From assembly GCA_963713085.1 (NCBI GenBank), contig CAVQKQ010000012.1:62001-126000 (forward strand): 64,000 bases of DNA, written 5' to 3'. Position 1 is the stretch's first letter. Each line of letters opens with the position of its first letter. Shown here one piece after another: positions 35,860 to 44,165 of the stretch. The notes below the pieces were generated by a model. That model saw only the letters and a program-made list of their open reading frames with translations. It was not told the DNA's origin and ran no database searches. The stretch comes from PFJX01 sp963713085. Lineage in GTDB: Bacteria > Pseudomonadota > Gammaproteobacteria > Burkholderiales > Thiobacillaceae. Made by a program: the position numbers and the translations under genes.

Positions 35860-36992
35860 CAGGCCGCCTCAGCCTTTGCCAGGGGGTCCAGCTTGGGCGG
35901 CACCTGCCATTCCGTGGGCAGTACCGGGTTCATGGACTGGTTGAGCTGGTAGACGTAGGCCAGGACCTGGGCCACGGCGGTAAACAGGGTGCCGGGTATG
36001 GTGTCTCCCACTTCCACGTGGCGGTGCAGGGCCCGGGCCAGGGGCGGCGCCTCCACGATGGGCACCTGGTGTTCCCGGGCGATCTCCTTGATCCGCTCGG
36101 CCACCAGCTGGGAACCCTTGGCTATGACCTGGGGGGCGTTCATGCCCTTGTCCTCGTAATTCAGGGCCACAGCGAAGTGCAACGGGTTGGTGACCACCAC
36201 ATCGGCCTTGGGCACCGCCTGCATCATCCGGCGACGCGCCACCTCCCGCTGCAGGGAGCGGATGCGCGCCTTGATCTGGGGGTCCCCTTCCATGTCCTTG
36301 GCTTCCTGGCGCACCTCCTCCTTGGTCATGCGCAGCTTGTGGTGGTACTCCCAGAGCTGGAACGGCACATCCATCAGGACGATGACAGCGAAGGCCGACG
36401 ATGCGGCGAGGAAGGTGAACATGGTGATCTGGGCGAAGTGGACCATGGCGCTTTCCATGGGCTCCACGGCAAGGCTCAGGATGCCTTCGCGCTGATGCCA
36501 GATCATCCATCCCGCCACGCCGGCGATCAGCCCGCCCTTGAGCAGGGCCTTCACCAGCTCCACCAGGGAATGCAGCGAGAACATCCGGCCGATGCCCGTT
36601 ATCGGGTTCAGCTTGGACAGGTTGAGTTCGAACACCTGGGGGGAAAACACCCAGCCGGACATCAGGACGTTGGCGGCCACCGCCGCCACCACCACGGCCA
36701 GGGCCAGGGGCAGGAACAGCAGCAGGCCGTCGGTGCCGGCATCCTGTAGGCCCCGGCCCATCATGCTCGGACTGGCCAGATAGGCGGTGTCGAAGGAGAG
36801 GGCGTTGCGCATCACCCGGTCCAGGCCCTGGAACATGAACAGGCCCAGGAAGGCGATCACCCCGGCGCTGGACAACAGGACCGCCAGCGTGGCCAGTTCC
36901 CGGGAACGGGGCACATTGCCCTTTTCCCGAGCCTGGTCCAGCTTGCGTCCTGATGCCGGTTCGGTTCGTTCGAGATCGCTGTCTTCCGCCAT
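35859..36992 (-). CDS. flhB: Flagellar export switch protein FlhB
   Basis: A 377-residue protein with four membrane helices and a C-terminal cytoplasmic switch domain. The autocleavage site, normally NPTH, reads N269-P-L-H here (in VVVTNPLHFAVAL); Asn, Pro and His are kept and Thr is replaced by Leu. Cleavage between Asn and Pro switches export from hook to filament substrates. It is the first gene of the operon running to motD; no obvious promoter motif was identified just upstream. Confidence 0.95.
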   Translation of the reverse strand: MAEDSDLERTEPASGRKLDQAREKGNVPRSRELATLAVLLSSAGVIAFLGLFMFQGLDRVMRNALSFDTAYLASPSMMGRGLQDAGTDGLLLFLPLALAVVVAAVAANVLMSGWVFSPQVFELNLSKLNPITGIGRMFSLHSLVELVKALLKGGLIAGVAGWMIWHQREGILSLAVEPMESAMVHFAQITMFTFLAASSAFAVIVLMDVPFQLWEYHHKLRMTKEEVRQEAKDMEGDPQIKARIRSLQREVARRRMMQAVPKADVVVTNPLHFAVALNYEDKGMNAPQVIAKGSQLVAERIKEIAREHQVPIVEAPPLARALHRHVEVGDTIPGTLFTAVAQVLAYVYQLNQSMNPVLPTEWQVPPKLDPLAKAEAA

Positions 36993-37075
36993 CCTCGGGT
37001 CCGGTCAGAGCCGGCTCAAGGTGATAATAATGGCGGGCAGTTTAGCATGACGATCCGGGCGTCAAGCCGCGCCCG

Positions 37076-37117
37076 GCAAAGAAAAACGGCCGTCCCGGTG
37101 GTGCCCGGGCGGCCGTT
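37076..37117 (-). terminator. Rho-independent terminator of the helical-repeat protein gene
   Basis: On the minus strand a GC-rich stem (AACGGCCG paired with CGGCCGTT, with an inner CCCGGG/CCGGG section) is followed by TTTTTCTTTG. It lies 23 bases after the stop of the 615-residue gene and 84 bases before the flhB start, so it isolates the flagellar operon from that gene. Confidence 0.85.
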
Positions 37118-37139
37118 TCGGTGGTGCCTGGAGGAGGCC

Positions 37140-38987
37140 TCAGTGGGCCTGCACGCCGGGGCCGAAGAAGCGGTAGCCCATGCGCATCTGACGGCTGCGT
37201 TCCAGGCGCTTCCTGTCGGCGTCGGCGGTGAAGCCGGCGGCGATGCCGGCGAAGGCCTTTTCCACCCAGGCGCCGTCCATCAGCAGGTCGGACACGCCCT
37301 CCGCCCAGCGCAGCTTGTCGTTGTTGGAGGACAACTTGCCGCCGCAGGCATCCATCAGGGGGGCGATCTCCGAGACGGGCAGCTCGTAGGACTTGAGGCG
37401 GTTGGCCAGTTGCACGCAGTCGTCGCCGCTGCCGCATGCATCCACCGCCTTGGCGAACATGGCGTCGGCGCTGGCCTGATCGCCGATGTCGCGGTAGAGC
37501 TTGGCGGTGTGGGCCAGGGCGAAATGGTCGTGGGCGCGGCTGGCGGCATCGCCGAGCAATTTTGCGGCCAGGTCAGCGTCGCCCAGGGCATCCCGGGCCA
37601 GTTCGGCCATCTTGGTGTAGTCGTAGGGACTGTCGCCCAGGGCGCGGCCTTCCACATACGCCCGGGCGCGGGCCTTGCCGTATTCGGCGTCCTTCATCTC
37701 GCGGGCGCAGGTCAGGACAATTTCCCGGAACCAGACGAAGTCGGTGGCTGTGGCCACGCTCTCGTCCAGAAGCTTGCCCAGCCGTTCCTTATCGCCCAGA
37801 CGGTCCACGCCCAGAATCAGCGACTTGAAGCGGGCGAAGTGGAAACCGCCTTCCTCGCGCATCATGGTCTCCGCCAGGCCCAGCACCTTGCCGGCGTAAC
37901 CGGCGTCGTCCAGGTCGGCCATGATGCGGTCGGCCAGGGCGATGTACTGCTTGACCGTGGTGCACTTGCCTTCCTCGTTCTGCAGTTCCAGGTACTTGGC
38001 CTGGTTGGCCTCGCGCTTGGCCAGCTTGGCCTTGACCCGTTCCAGCCTGGCGGTGTCGCTGGCGGCGAGATTTTCCACCGCTTCCACCAGCTTGCGCATT
38101 TCGTCCAGGTTGGCAATCGCTTCTTCCGCCTTGTTCAGCATCTCGGTCACGCCGGCGGCGTCATCGATGGCGGCGAAGGCATTGGCCAGCTGTAGCAGTT
38201 CGCCGGAGGCGGTGGCGACGCTGCCGCTCTTGTCCAGCACCGCCTTGGTGAAGGCGGCGTTGCCCTGGGCCGCGGCCAGCACCTGCATCAGGGCGGTGAA
38301 GTCCTTGGCGGAGTCCAGGGCCTTGTCGTACAGGGCGCCGGCGGCGGTGGAGTCGATCTCGCCCATGGCGCCGGACAGCACGATCAGGTCGGCCGGGCTG
38401 CCGTACTTGGCCGCGCCCTCGTTGACGATCTCCACGGCCTTGGCCTTGTCGTTGCTGGCCACCAGCCTGGCCAGGCGGGCGAAGTCGCCGGCGCGGCCGG
38501 CCTTGGTCTTGATCTTGTCGGTCACCTGGCCGAACAGGGCGGCGTCGTTCAGCTCGGCCACCACGCCGGCCAGGCCGTACAGTTCCTCGGTGGCGGAGAC
38601 CTCCTTCAGCGCCCCGGCCAGTGCTTTCGCGGCGGCGGTGGCATCGCTCAGGGCCAGCCACTGGCCCATGCCCACGGCCACCTTCTCGCCGCCGTCCATG
38701 GCGAAGTCGGCGCCCTGGCCCAGCATCTCCCCGGCCTTGGCGGCGTCGCCCAGGGCCGCATAGCCGATGGCCAGGGTGACGAAGTCCTTGGTGAACATGG
38801 CGTCGCCCGCCACCTTGTCCAGGGCCGCCTTGGCGCCGGCATCGCCGGTAAAGGCAGCGGCGCCCAGGATGTCCTTGGCGTAGGCCATATCGGCCGGTTC
38901 TTCGAAGCACTCACGGGCGAGATCGAAAAGATCGGCTGCCTTGGCGGCCGCGGCAACTTTGGGTTGGAGGGTGGAACGGTTGGCCAT
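37140..38987 (-). CDS. Unrecognised large alpha-helical repeat (TPR/solenoid-like) protein
   Basis: A 615-residue cytoplasmic protein, very rich in Ala, Asp, Lys, Leu and Gly, with no signal peptide or membrane helix. Almost the whole length is built of roughly 34-37-residue helix pairs, for example FVTLAIGYAALGDAAKAGEM, FARLARLVASNDKAKAVEI and FALAHTAKLYRDIGDQASAD, as in TPR or Sel1-like solenoids. A C-terminal non-repeat tail ends YRFFGPGVQAH. Ribosome binding site CGGAGA, its own upstream gap with a hairpin and a strong terminator indicate a monocistronic and probably well expressed gene. I cannot name a function; scaffold or chaperone-like binding is the natural guess for such folds. Confidence 0.8.
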   Translation of the reverse strand: MANRSTLQPKVAAAAKAADLFDLARECFEEPADMAYAKDILGAAAFTGDAGAKAALDKVAGDAMFTKDFVTLAIGYAALGDAAKAGEMLGQGADFAMDGGEKVAVGMGQWLALSDATAAAKALAGALKEVSATEELYGLAGVVAELNDAALFGQVTDKIKTKAGRAGDFARLARLVASNDKAKAVEIVNEGAAKYGSPADLIVLSGAMGEIDSTAAGALYDKALDSAKDFTALMQVLAAAQGNAAFTKAVLDKSGSVATASGELLQLANAFAAIDDAAGVTEMLNKAEEAIANLDEMRKLVEAVENLAASDTARLERVKAKLAKREANQAKYLELQNEEGKCTTVKQYIALADRIMADLDDAGYAGKVLGLAETMMREEGGFHFARFKSLILGVDRLGDKERLGKLLDESVATATDFVWFREIVLTCAREMKDAEYGKARARAYVEGRALGDSPYDYTKMAELARDALGDADLAAKLLGDAASRAHDHFALAHTAKLYRDIGDQASADAMFAKAVDACGSGDDCVQLANRLKSYELPVSEIAPLMDACGGKLSSNNDKLRWAEGVSDLLMDGAWVEKAFAGIAAGFTADADRKRLERSRQMRMGYRFFGPGVQAH

Positions 38988-39030
38988 GGAAATCTCCGGA
39001 AATCAAGAAAATCAAAACTTTGCAACTTTA

Positions 39031-39047
39031 CCGGGGCATCGCCCCGG
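39031..39047. other. GC-rich hairpin between hslU and the helical-repeat gene
   Basis: CCGGGGC (39031-39037) and GCCCCGG (39041-39047) make a 7-bp stem with a 3-base loop. On the minus strand it lies 53 bases after the hslU stop and 44 bases before the next start codon. The following TAAAGTT is a poor T-tract, so this may be a weak hslU terminator or a 5'-leader structure of the 615-residue protein's message. Confidence 0.4.
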
Positions 39048-39099
39048 ATGGGCTAGGGTTTTTTTATTGGGGGATAAGGGATTTTTTGCAGCGCGCAGT

Positions 39100-40440
39100 T
39101 CAAAGGACGTACCTGGCCAGGTCCTCGCTGGCCGCCAGGGCCTTCAAGCGCCCGTCCACGTAGGCCGCGTCGATGCTCACGGTCTCACCGCCGCGCTTGT
39201 CGGCTTCGAAGGAAAGGTCGTCGAGCAGGCGTTCCATCACGGTGTAGAGCCGGCGAGCGCCGATGTTCTCGGTGCGTTCGTTGACCTGCCAGGCCAGCTC
39301 CGCCAAGCGCCGGATGGCCTCCGGGGTGAATTCCAGCGTGATCCCCTCGGTGTCCATTAGGGCCTGGTACTGGCGCGTCAGGCAGGCGTCGGTGCTGGTC
39401 AGGATGCGCTCGAAGTCGGCCACGGTGAGGCTTTGCAGTTCCACCCGGATGGGGAAGCGGCCCTGGAGTTCCGGGATCAGGTCGGAGGGCTTGGACAGGT
39501 GGAAGGCGCCGCTGGCGATGAACAGGATGTGGTCGGTCTTGATCATGCCGTACTTGGTGGTGACGGTGGTGCCCTCCACCATGGGTAGCAGGTCCCGCTG
39601 CACGCCCTGGCGCGAGACGTCCGGCCCATGGCCTTCCCGGCCGGCGATCTTGTCGATCTCGTCCAGGAAGACGATGCCGTTCTGCTCCACGTTCTTCACC
39701 GCGGACAGCTTGATTTCGTCCTCATTGACCATCTTGGCCGCTTCCTCGTCGGTCAGCAGCTTCATGGCCTCGGCGATCCGCAGCTTGCGCTTATGGCTGC
39801 GCTGTCCACCCAGATTCTTGAACATGCCTTGTAGCTGGCTGGTGAGTTCCTCCATGCCGGGTGGCGCGAAGATCTCGGTCTGCATGCTGGGGGCGGCCAC
39901 CTCCAGTTCGATCTCCTTGTCGTCCAGGCTGCCTTCCCGCAGCATCTTGCGGAATTTCTGGCGGGTGGCGGATTCGTCCTTGTGGGCGGCGGTCGCGGAT
40001 TCGCTCAGCTCCCAGGCATCCCGGGCGCCGGGCAGCAGGATGTCCAGCACCCGGTCCTCGGCCGCTTCCTCCGCGCGCAGCGCCATCTTGCGGGTGGCCT
40101 CCTCCCGGGCGCCCTTCACGGCGGTCTCCACCAGGTCGCGAATGATGCTGTCCACGTCCTTGCCCACGTAGCCCACCTCGGTGAACTTGGTGGCCTCCAC
40201 CTTGACGAAGGGGGCGCCGGACAGGCGCGCCAGGCGCCGGGCGATCTCGGTCTTGCCAACGCCGGTGGGGCCGATCATCAGGATGTTCTTGGGGGTGATC
40301 TCCTGGCGCAGGCCGTCCGGCACCTGCATGCGGCGCCAGCGGTTGCGCAGGGCGATGGCGCAGGCCCGCTTGGCGTCGTCCTGGCCGACGATGTGCTTGT
40401 CCAGTTCGTGGACGATCTCGTGGGGGGTCATCTGGGTCAT
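39100..40440 (-). CDS. hslU: HslU ATPase (ATP-dependent protease unfoldase)
   Basis: A 446-residue AAA+ unfoldase (ClpY): Walker A GPTGVGKTEIARRLA, pore loop KFTEVGYVGKDVDSI, I-domain insertion (about 105-245) and Walker B GIVFLDEIDKIA. The C-terminal tail LARYVL, which docks into HslV, is kept. The ATG at 40440 is preferred over longer frames because GAGGT lies 7 bases upstream and it matches the family start (MTQMTPHEIVHELDKHIVGQ). Unusually, hslV is not next to it: the upstream neighbour is a divergent DUF4426 gene. Confidence 0.95.
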   Translation of the reverse strand: MTQMTPHEIVHELDKHIVGQDDAKRACAIALRNRWRRMQVPDGLRQEITPKNILMIGPTGVGKTEIARRLARLSGAPFVKVEATKFTEVGYVGKDVDSIIRDLVETAVKGAREEATRKMALRAEEAAEDRVLDILLPGARDAWELSESATAAHKDESATRQKFRKMLREGSLDDKEIELEVAAPSMQTEIFAPPGMEELTSQLQGMFKNLGGQRSHKRKLRIAEAMKLLTDEEAAKMVNEDEIKLSAVKNVEQNGIVFLDEIDKIAGREGHGPDVSRQGVQRDLLPMVEGTTVTTKYGMIKTDHILFIASGAFHLSKPSDLIPELQGRFPIRVELQSLTVADFERILTSTDACLTRQYQALMDTEGITLEFTPEAIRRLAELAWQVNERTENIGARRLYTVMERLLDDLSFEADKRGGETVSIDAAYVDGRLKALAASEDLARYVL

Positions 40441-40590
40441 TGCGGTTACCTCGAAAACCGGCCGCATCGCAGCGCCGGTGCCCATTCAGGCCTGCGCAGT
40501 CTACCATGTCCCTAGGTCCGTTCCGGAGCAACGGCGACCGAGGCCGTGGCCTATATTGACGCTATGAAACCCGGCAATCGAGGAGGTTAC

Positions 40591-41019
40591 ATGCATAGAA
40601 TTTTCCTGCTTTCATTCACCTTGCTGGTGGCTGCCCCGGCGGTCGCCGACGAGGTGGCCCGCATGGGCAACCTGGAGATGCATTGCACCGTCGTGCCCAC
40701 CCTGGAACTCACCCCCGAGGCCGCCAAAGACTACAACGTGGAACGGGAAGCAGGCCGGGCCCTGCTCACCGTCACCCTCCTCAAAAAGGCCCATGGCGGA
40801 AAGGCCGAGTACCAGTCGGGCCAGGTCTATGCCGGGGCCACCAACCTGCGTAATTACATTTCCAGCATCCCCATCCTGGAGGTGCGCAAGCCGGATGGCG
40901 TCATTTATCTGGGGGAATTCCACGTCGATACGCCGGACAGCCTGCGCTTCCTGGTGAACGCCAATATCTCGGGCAAGCCGCTGCGGACGGAATTTTCCCG
41001 GGAGTTCAATGCCCCCTGA
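40591..41019 (+). CDS. DUF4426 family exported protein
   Basis: A 142-residue protein with a clear signal peptide (about 20 residues, ending AVA) and a beta-sandwich-like body (MHCTVVPTLELT, LLTVTLLKKAHGG). It matches the DUF4426 family, whose function is unknown. The ATG at 40591 has a near-perfect ribosome binding site, AGGAGGT at 40581-40587; longer in-frame starts upstream would destroy the signal peptide. It is divergent from hslU and overlaps the next small gene by 11 bases. Confidence 0.82.
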   Translation: MHRIFLLSFTLLVAAPAVADEVARMGNLEMHCTVVPTLELTPEAAKDYNVEREAGRALLTVTLLKKAHGGKAEYQSGQVYAGATNLRNYISSIPILEVRKPDGVIYLGEFHVDTPDSLRFLVNANISGKPLRTEFSREFNAP

Positions 41020-41230
41020 TGCCGGATTCCCCGATGGGATCGAATTGCCCGAATGGGTCGCGTGGCTGGCACAGGACGGCAACGGCGCCTGGTGGGGCTA
41101 TGAGGCGGAGCCGAACCGGCATGACACCGGCTGGTATGAAAACGAGGTCGGACGCTACGTGAAGCTGGCCCGGACGGCGCCAAACCCGGATTGGCGCGAG
41201 GCCTTGGTCCGGGTTCAGCGCAAAAGCTGA
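41009..41230 (+). CDS. Small hypothetical protein
   Basis: A 73-residue, Trp-rich acidic protein (seven Trp, including WVAWLAQ, WWGYEAEPN and TGWYEN). The YEAEPNRHDTGWYENEVGRY segment looks conserved rather than random. No signal peptide or known motif. It overlaps the DUF4426 gene by 11 bases and the convergent TauE/SafE-like gene by 16 bases. Function unknown. Confidence 0.65.
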   Translation: MPPDAGFPDGIELPEWVAWLAQDGNGAWWGYEAEPNRHDTGWYENEVGRYVKLARTAPNPDWREALVRVQRKS

Positions 41231-41913
41231 AACAGGCCCCAGACGCCCAGCCCCACCACGGTCAAGCCGGCCAAACGCCGCAGCCAGGGGTTGCGGGTCA
41301 GGCCGCGCAGGGTGTCCGCCGCCCAGCCCATGAGCAGCAGGTTGGGCAGGGTCCCAAGACCGAAGGCCAGCAGCATCATGCCGCCCTTGACCGCGCCGCC
41401 CGAGGCCAGGGCGGCCACCAGGATGCTGTACACCAAACCGCATGGCAGCCAGCCCCAAAGCGCTCCCGCCACCAGGGCCTGGCCGAAATGGCGCACCGGC
41501 AGGACCTTGCCGAGCAGGGGTTGCACCCGCCGCCAGAGACCGCCCCCCGCCTTTTCCAGCACCAGCACGGTCTGGCTGAGACCGGCCAGGTAAAGGCCCA
41601 GCAGGATCAGTACCACCTGGGCCAGGCCGTAAAGGCCCCGCTGCAGGGGCAACAGGGTGTCGGACAGGAAGGCGGCCGAACCGATCAGGCCCGCCAGGGC
41701 GCCGGCAGCGGTGTAACTGGCGATGCGCCCGGCGCTGTAGGCCAAGTGAAAGCTGAAGGGCTGGCCGCCCTCGGGGCGCCCCCCAGGTTCGATACGGATT
41801 GCACCGGGGGGCTGAAACGACATGGCCGCGACGATGCCGCCGCACATCGCCACGCAGTGGGCACCACCCAGGAGACCGGTGAGGAAGGCGGCGAACAGGG
41901 ACAGTTCAGGCAT
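41215..41913 (-). CDS. TauE/SafE-like (DsbD-type) membrane protein
   Basis: A 232-residue inner-membrane protein with six or seven helices. The N-terminal GGAHCVAMCGGIV motif, with two cysteines, and WGWLPCGLVYSIL later are characteristic of the sulfite exporter TauE/SafE group related to DsbD transmembrane domains. This subgroup is often found with cytochrome oxidase assembly genes and may transport copper or carry thiol electrons. Neither partner is in this window. It converges with and slightly overlaps the small gene at 41009-41230. Confidence 0.85.
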   Translation of the reverse strand: MPELSLFAAFLTGLLGGAHCVAMCGGIVAAMSFQPPGAIRIEPGGRPEGGQPFSFHLAYSAGRIASYTAAGALAGLIGSAAFLSDTLLPLQRGLYGLAQVVLILLGLYLAGLSQTVLVLEKAGGGLWRRVQPLLGKVLPVRHFGQALVAGALWGWLPCGLVYSILVAALASGGAVKGGMMLLAFGLGTLPNLLLMGWAADTLRGLTRNPWLRRLAGLTVVGLGVWGLFQLLR

Positions 41914-42152
41914 GGCGTAAGTATGGGGCCGTAGCCCCGATATTTCCCTACCCTTGGGTCATCCGCACAACACCCGTCATTCACCCGGGCCCGCACCTCC
42001 GCGCCCATTCCTCGTAACCGTTCGGGGCGCTGGGGAATTGCCCGCCCGGGGTCATGCCGTTTTTCAGTGTGCAGCGGATGCGCGCGTCGCGCAGCAGGTG
42101 CCCGAACAGGACAGGACCGTGCCAAGCGGCATGATCTTGCACAGGGTATTCA

Positions 42153-42899
42153 TCAATCGTGCTCGTTTTCGATGGGGGTGAAGATGTCCTGGTAGGCGGC
42201 ATAGGTGGCGGTCAGGGTCCAGGGCAGGAAAACCAGCAGGCCCAGGCCCAGGGGGATGAGCATGGCCACGATGCCGAGCAGGCCCAGGAGCAGGGTATAG
42301 AAGAAGATCGGCCGCCAGTTCACCGAGCAGGCCCACAGGCTCCACCAGATGGCCTTGCCGGCGGGAAACCCTTCGAACAGGACCAGGCCCGGGGAAAACC
42401 AGGTGGCCATGAGCAGGGGAACCAGCAGCAGGGTGCCGAGGGCCAGGGAGGGCATGACCGATTCCATGAGCCGGGCCGCTTCCTCCTGCGTCATGGCGTC
42501 CGGCTTCTGGAGATGGGTCAGCAGCATGATCAGGTCGCCGCCGGTGAAGAATGCCACCGCCTTGAAGATCAACAGCGAACCCAGGGTGTAGATGCCGCCG
42601 ATCACCAGCAGCGTCCGGTGTCCGGTCTTGAAACCGGCGCCCAGGTGCAGGAAGGTGACGGGCCCGCCTTCCGCACCCGCCCGGCTGGCGGAGAAATAGC
42701 CAGCGACGATGAAGGGGGAGAGCAGGTACACCGCCAACCCCCCCACCCAGGGCACTGCGCCCAAGCCCATCAACACCAGGAACACGAAGGCGGTCATGCC
42801 GGTCCAGGGGATCGGGGCGAGCCTGAACAGGGTCCAGCCCTGTTTCACCCAGGCCAGGCCGGCTGCGGTGGGAATTCTGGAAATGGTGAGAGAAGCCAT
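42153..42899 (-). CDS. BPSS1780 family membrane protein
   Basis: A 248-residue integral membrane protein with about six helices, matching the BPSS1780 family (VKQGWTLFRLAPIPWTGMTA near the start, ending FLPWTLTATYAAYQDIF). The family is widespread in betaproteobacteria and of unknown function. Downstream, 240 bases to the TauE/SafE-like gene hold no supported gene. The DUF2782 gene lies 60 bases upstream on the same strand. Confidence 0.85.
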   Translation of the reverse strand: MASLTISRIPTAAGLAWVKQGWTLFRLAPIPWTGMTAFVFLVLMGLGAVPWVGGLAVYLLSPFIVAGYFSASRAGAEGGPVTFLHLGAGFKTGHRTLLVIGGIYTLGSLLIFKAVAFFTGGDLIMLLTHLQKPDAMTQEEAARLMESVMPSLALGTLLLVPLLMATWFSPGLVLFEGFPAGKAIWWSLWACSVNWRPIFFYTLLLGLLGIVAMLIPLGLGLLVFLPWTLTATYAAYQDIFTPIENEHD

Positions 42900-42959
42900 G
42901 AGTCGAGCGATCCGATCGCTCTGGGAACAAGGAACCGGTCTAGTAAACCACGCGGGTGT

Positions 42960-43289
42960 TCAGAATTCGTGGATCACCCACATGGGAACCTGGAAATTGG
43001 GTGACAGGTCGTCGTAACGGCGCATCTTGCCATCGCCGCGCTGGTCCACCAGGTAATAGGGCCTGCCGTGGGGCGGGGTCACCTTGATCATGTAGAGCAT
43101 TCCGCGGATGCGGTATTCCTCGATGCGATCCTGTCCCCGCTGGATGATGGTGATCTGGGGTTCCAAGGCCGGATCCGTTATGCCGGGCGGCGGCGGGATG
43201 TCGGGCACGGGTTCCAGTTTGGGTGTGTCCTCGGCCCAGGCCTGGCCGATGAGCAGCGCTGAAGCAAGGAGGAGGGCGGCAAGGCGCAT
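42960..43289 (-). CDS. DUF2782 family exported protein
   Basis: A 109-residue protein with a signal peptide (about 19 residues, ending AWA), a proline-rich spacer (PVPDIPPPPGITD) and the DUF2782 core (YRIRGMLYMIKVTPPHGRPYY, YDDLSPNFQVPMW). Genes of this family usually lie near polA in betaproteobacteria, as here. Function unknown. Start at ATG 43289 after a run of purines on the minus strand. Confidence 0.87.
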   Translation of the reverse strand: MRLAALLLASALLIGQAWAEDTPKLEPVPDIPPPPGITDPALEPQITIIQRGQDRIEEYRIRGMLYMIKVTPPHGRPYYLVDQRGDGKMRRYDDLSPNFQVPMWVIHEF

Positions 43290-43345
43290 GATTTTTTCTC
43301 TTTGTAGGTTGATTTGATTTTAGCAGAGGGTCCCCCGCGCCAGGC

Positions 43346-44074
43346 TCAGAGGTTGAGCAGGATCTCCCGTTCCTTGGCGGAAGGCTCGAAGCCCCGGGTC
43401 TCGTAATGACTGAAGATGGCGTCCGACACCTGGTCAGGATCATCGATCACCTGGATCAGGTCCATGTCCTCGGGGCTGATCATGCCCTCGTCCACCAGGC
43501 GGTCCCGGAACCACTGCACCAGCCCGCCCCAGAACCGGGACTCCACCAGGATGATGGGTATCCTGCGGGTCTTGCCGGTCTGCACCAGGGTCAGGGCCTC
43601 CATCAGCTCGTCCAGGGTGCCGAACCCGCCGGGCATGACCACATAGGCGCTGGCGAACTTGACGAACATCACCTTGCGCGCGAAGAAGTGGCGGAAGGTC
43701 TGGCTGATGTCCTGGAAGGCGTTGGTGTGCTGCTCGTGGGGGAGCTGGATGTTGAGTCCCACGCTGGGGGACGTGCCGAAGAAGGCTCCCTTGTTGGCCG
43801 CCTCCATCACCCCCGGGCCGCCGCCGGAGATGACCGCGAATCCGGCGTCGGACAGTTTGCGGGCGATGGTTTCGGTAAGCGTGTAATACGGGGAATCCGC
43901 CAATATCCGGGCGCTGCCGAAGATGCTCACAGCCGGTCGTATGGGGCCCAGCCGCTCGGTGGCCTCCACGAACTCGGCCATGATTTCGAACACGCGCCAG
44001 GACTCCCGGGCGGAGAGCTGGGCTTCCAGGCTGCCGCCAGGATCGACTTGGGGGGGGAGTTTGGGATTGATCAT
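43346..44074 (-). CDS. LOG family protein (TIGR00730-type Rossmann fold)
   Basis: About 242 residues with the LOG signature PGGFGTLDE and the preceding GGGPGVMEAANKGA motif. LOG proteins are nucleoside-monophosphate phosphoribohydrolases (cytokinin-activating in plants); in bacteria they cleave AMP or similar nucleotides. The ATG at 44074 is the best fit for the family N-terminus; an in-frame ATG at 44116 would place the start inside the 13-bp palindrome described next. Divergent from polA. Confidence 0.85.
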   Translation of the reverse strand: MINPKLPPQVDPGGSLEAQLSARESWRVFEIMAEFVEATERLGPIRPAVSIFGSARILADSPYYTLTETIARKLSDAGFAVISGGGPGVMEAANKGAFFGTSPSVGLNIQLPHEQHTNAFQDISQTFRHFFARKVMFVKFASAYVVMPGGFGTLDELMEALTLVQTGKTRRIPIILVESRFWGGLVQWFRDRLVDEGMISPEDMDLIQVIDDPDQVSDAIFSHYETRGFEPSAKEREILLNL

Positions 44075-44100
44075 GGGGGACCAGTGAAGTTGGGTCGAAG

Positions 44101-44143
44101 GAATTCTAGCCGGCATTGTGCGCCTGGGGTCCGGCTAGAATTC
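44101..44143. promoter_or_regulatory. 13-bp perfect inverted repeat between divergent LOG-family gene and polA
   Basis: GAATTCTAGCCGG (44101-44113) and CCGGCTAGAATTC (44131-44143) are exact reverse complements separated by 17 bases. Each arm contains TAGAAT in outward orientation, a good -10 candidate: 44136-44141 towards polA and 44108-44103 towards the LOG gene. The element sits centrally in the 91-base divergent gap. It is probably a shared promoter/operator; no regulator is known. Confidence 0.55.
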
Positions 44144-44165
44144 ACCCATCCCCGATGGAGGCCCC

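Noticed and set aside
33844..35952. A 702-codon plus-strand open frame opposite flhA
   Set aside because: flhA is certain; the antisense frame is Gly/Gln/His-rich shadow sequence.
41914..42152. Short minus-strand frames between the TauE/SafE-like and BPSS1780-type genes
   Set aside because: No ribosome binding site, signal peptide or domain; the frames change character across their length.
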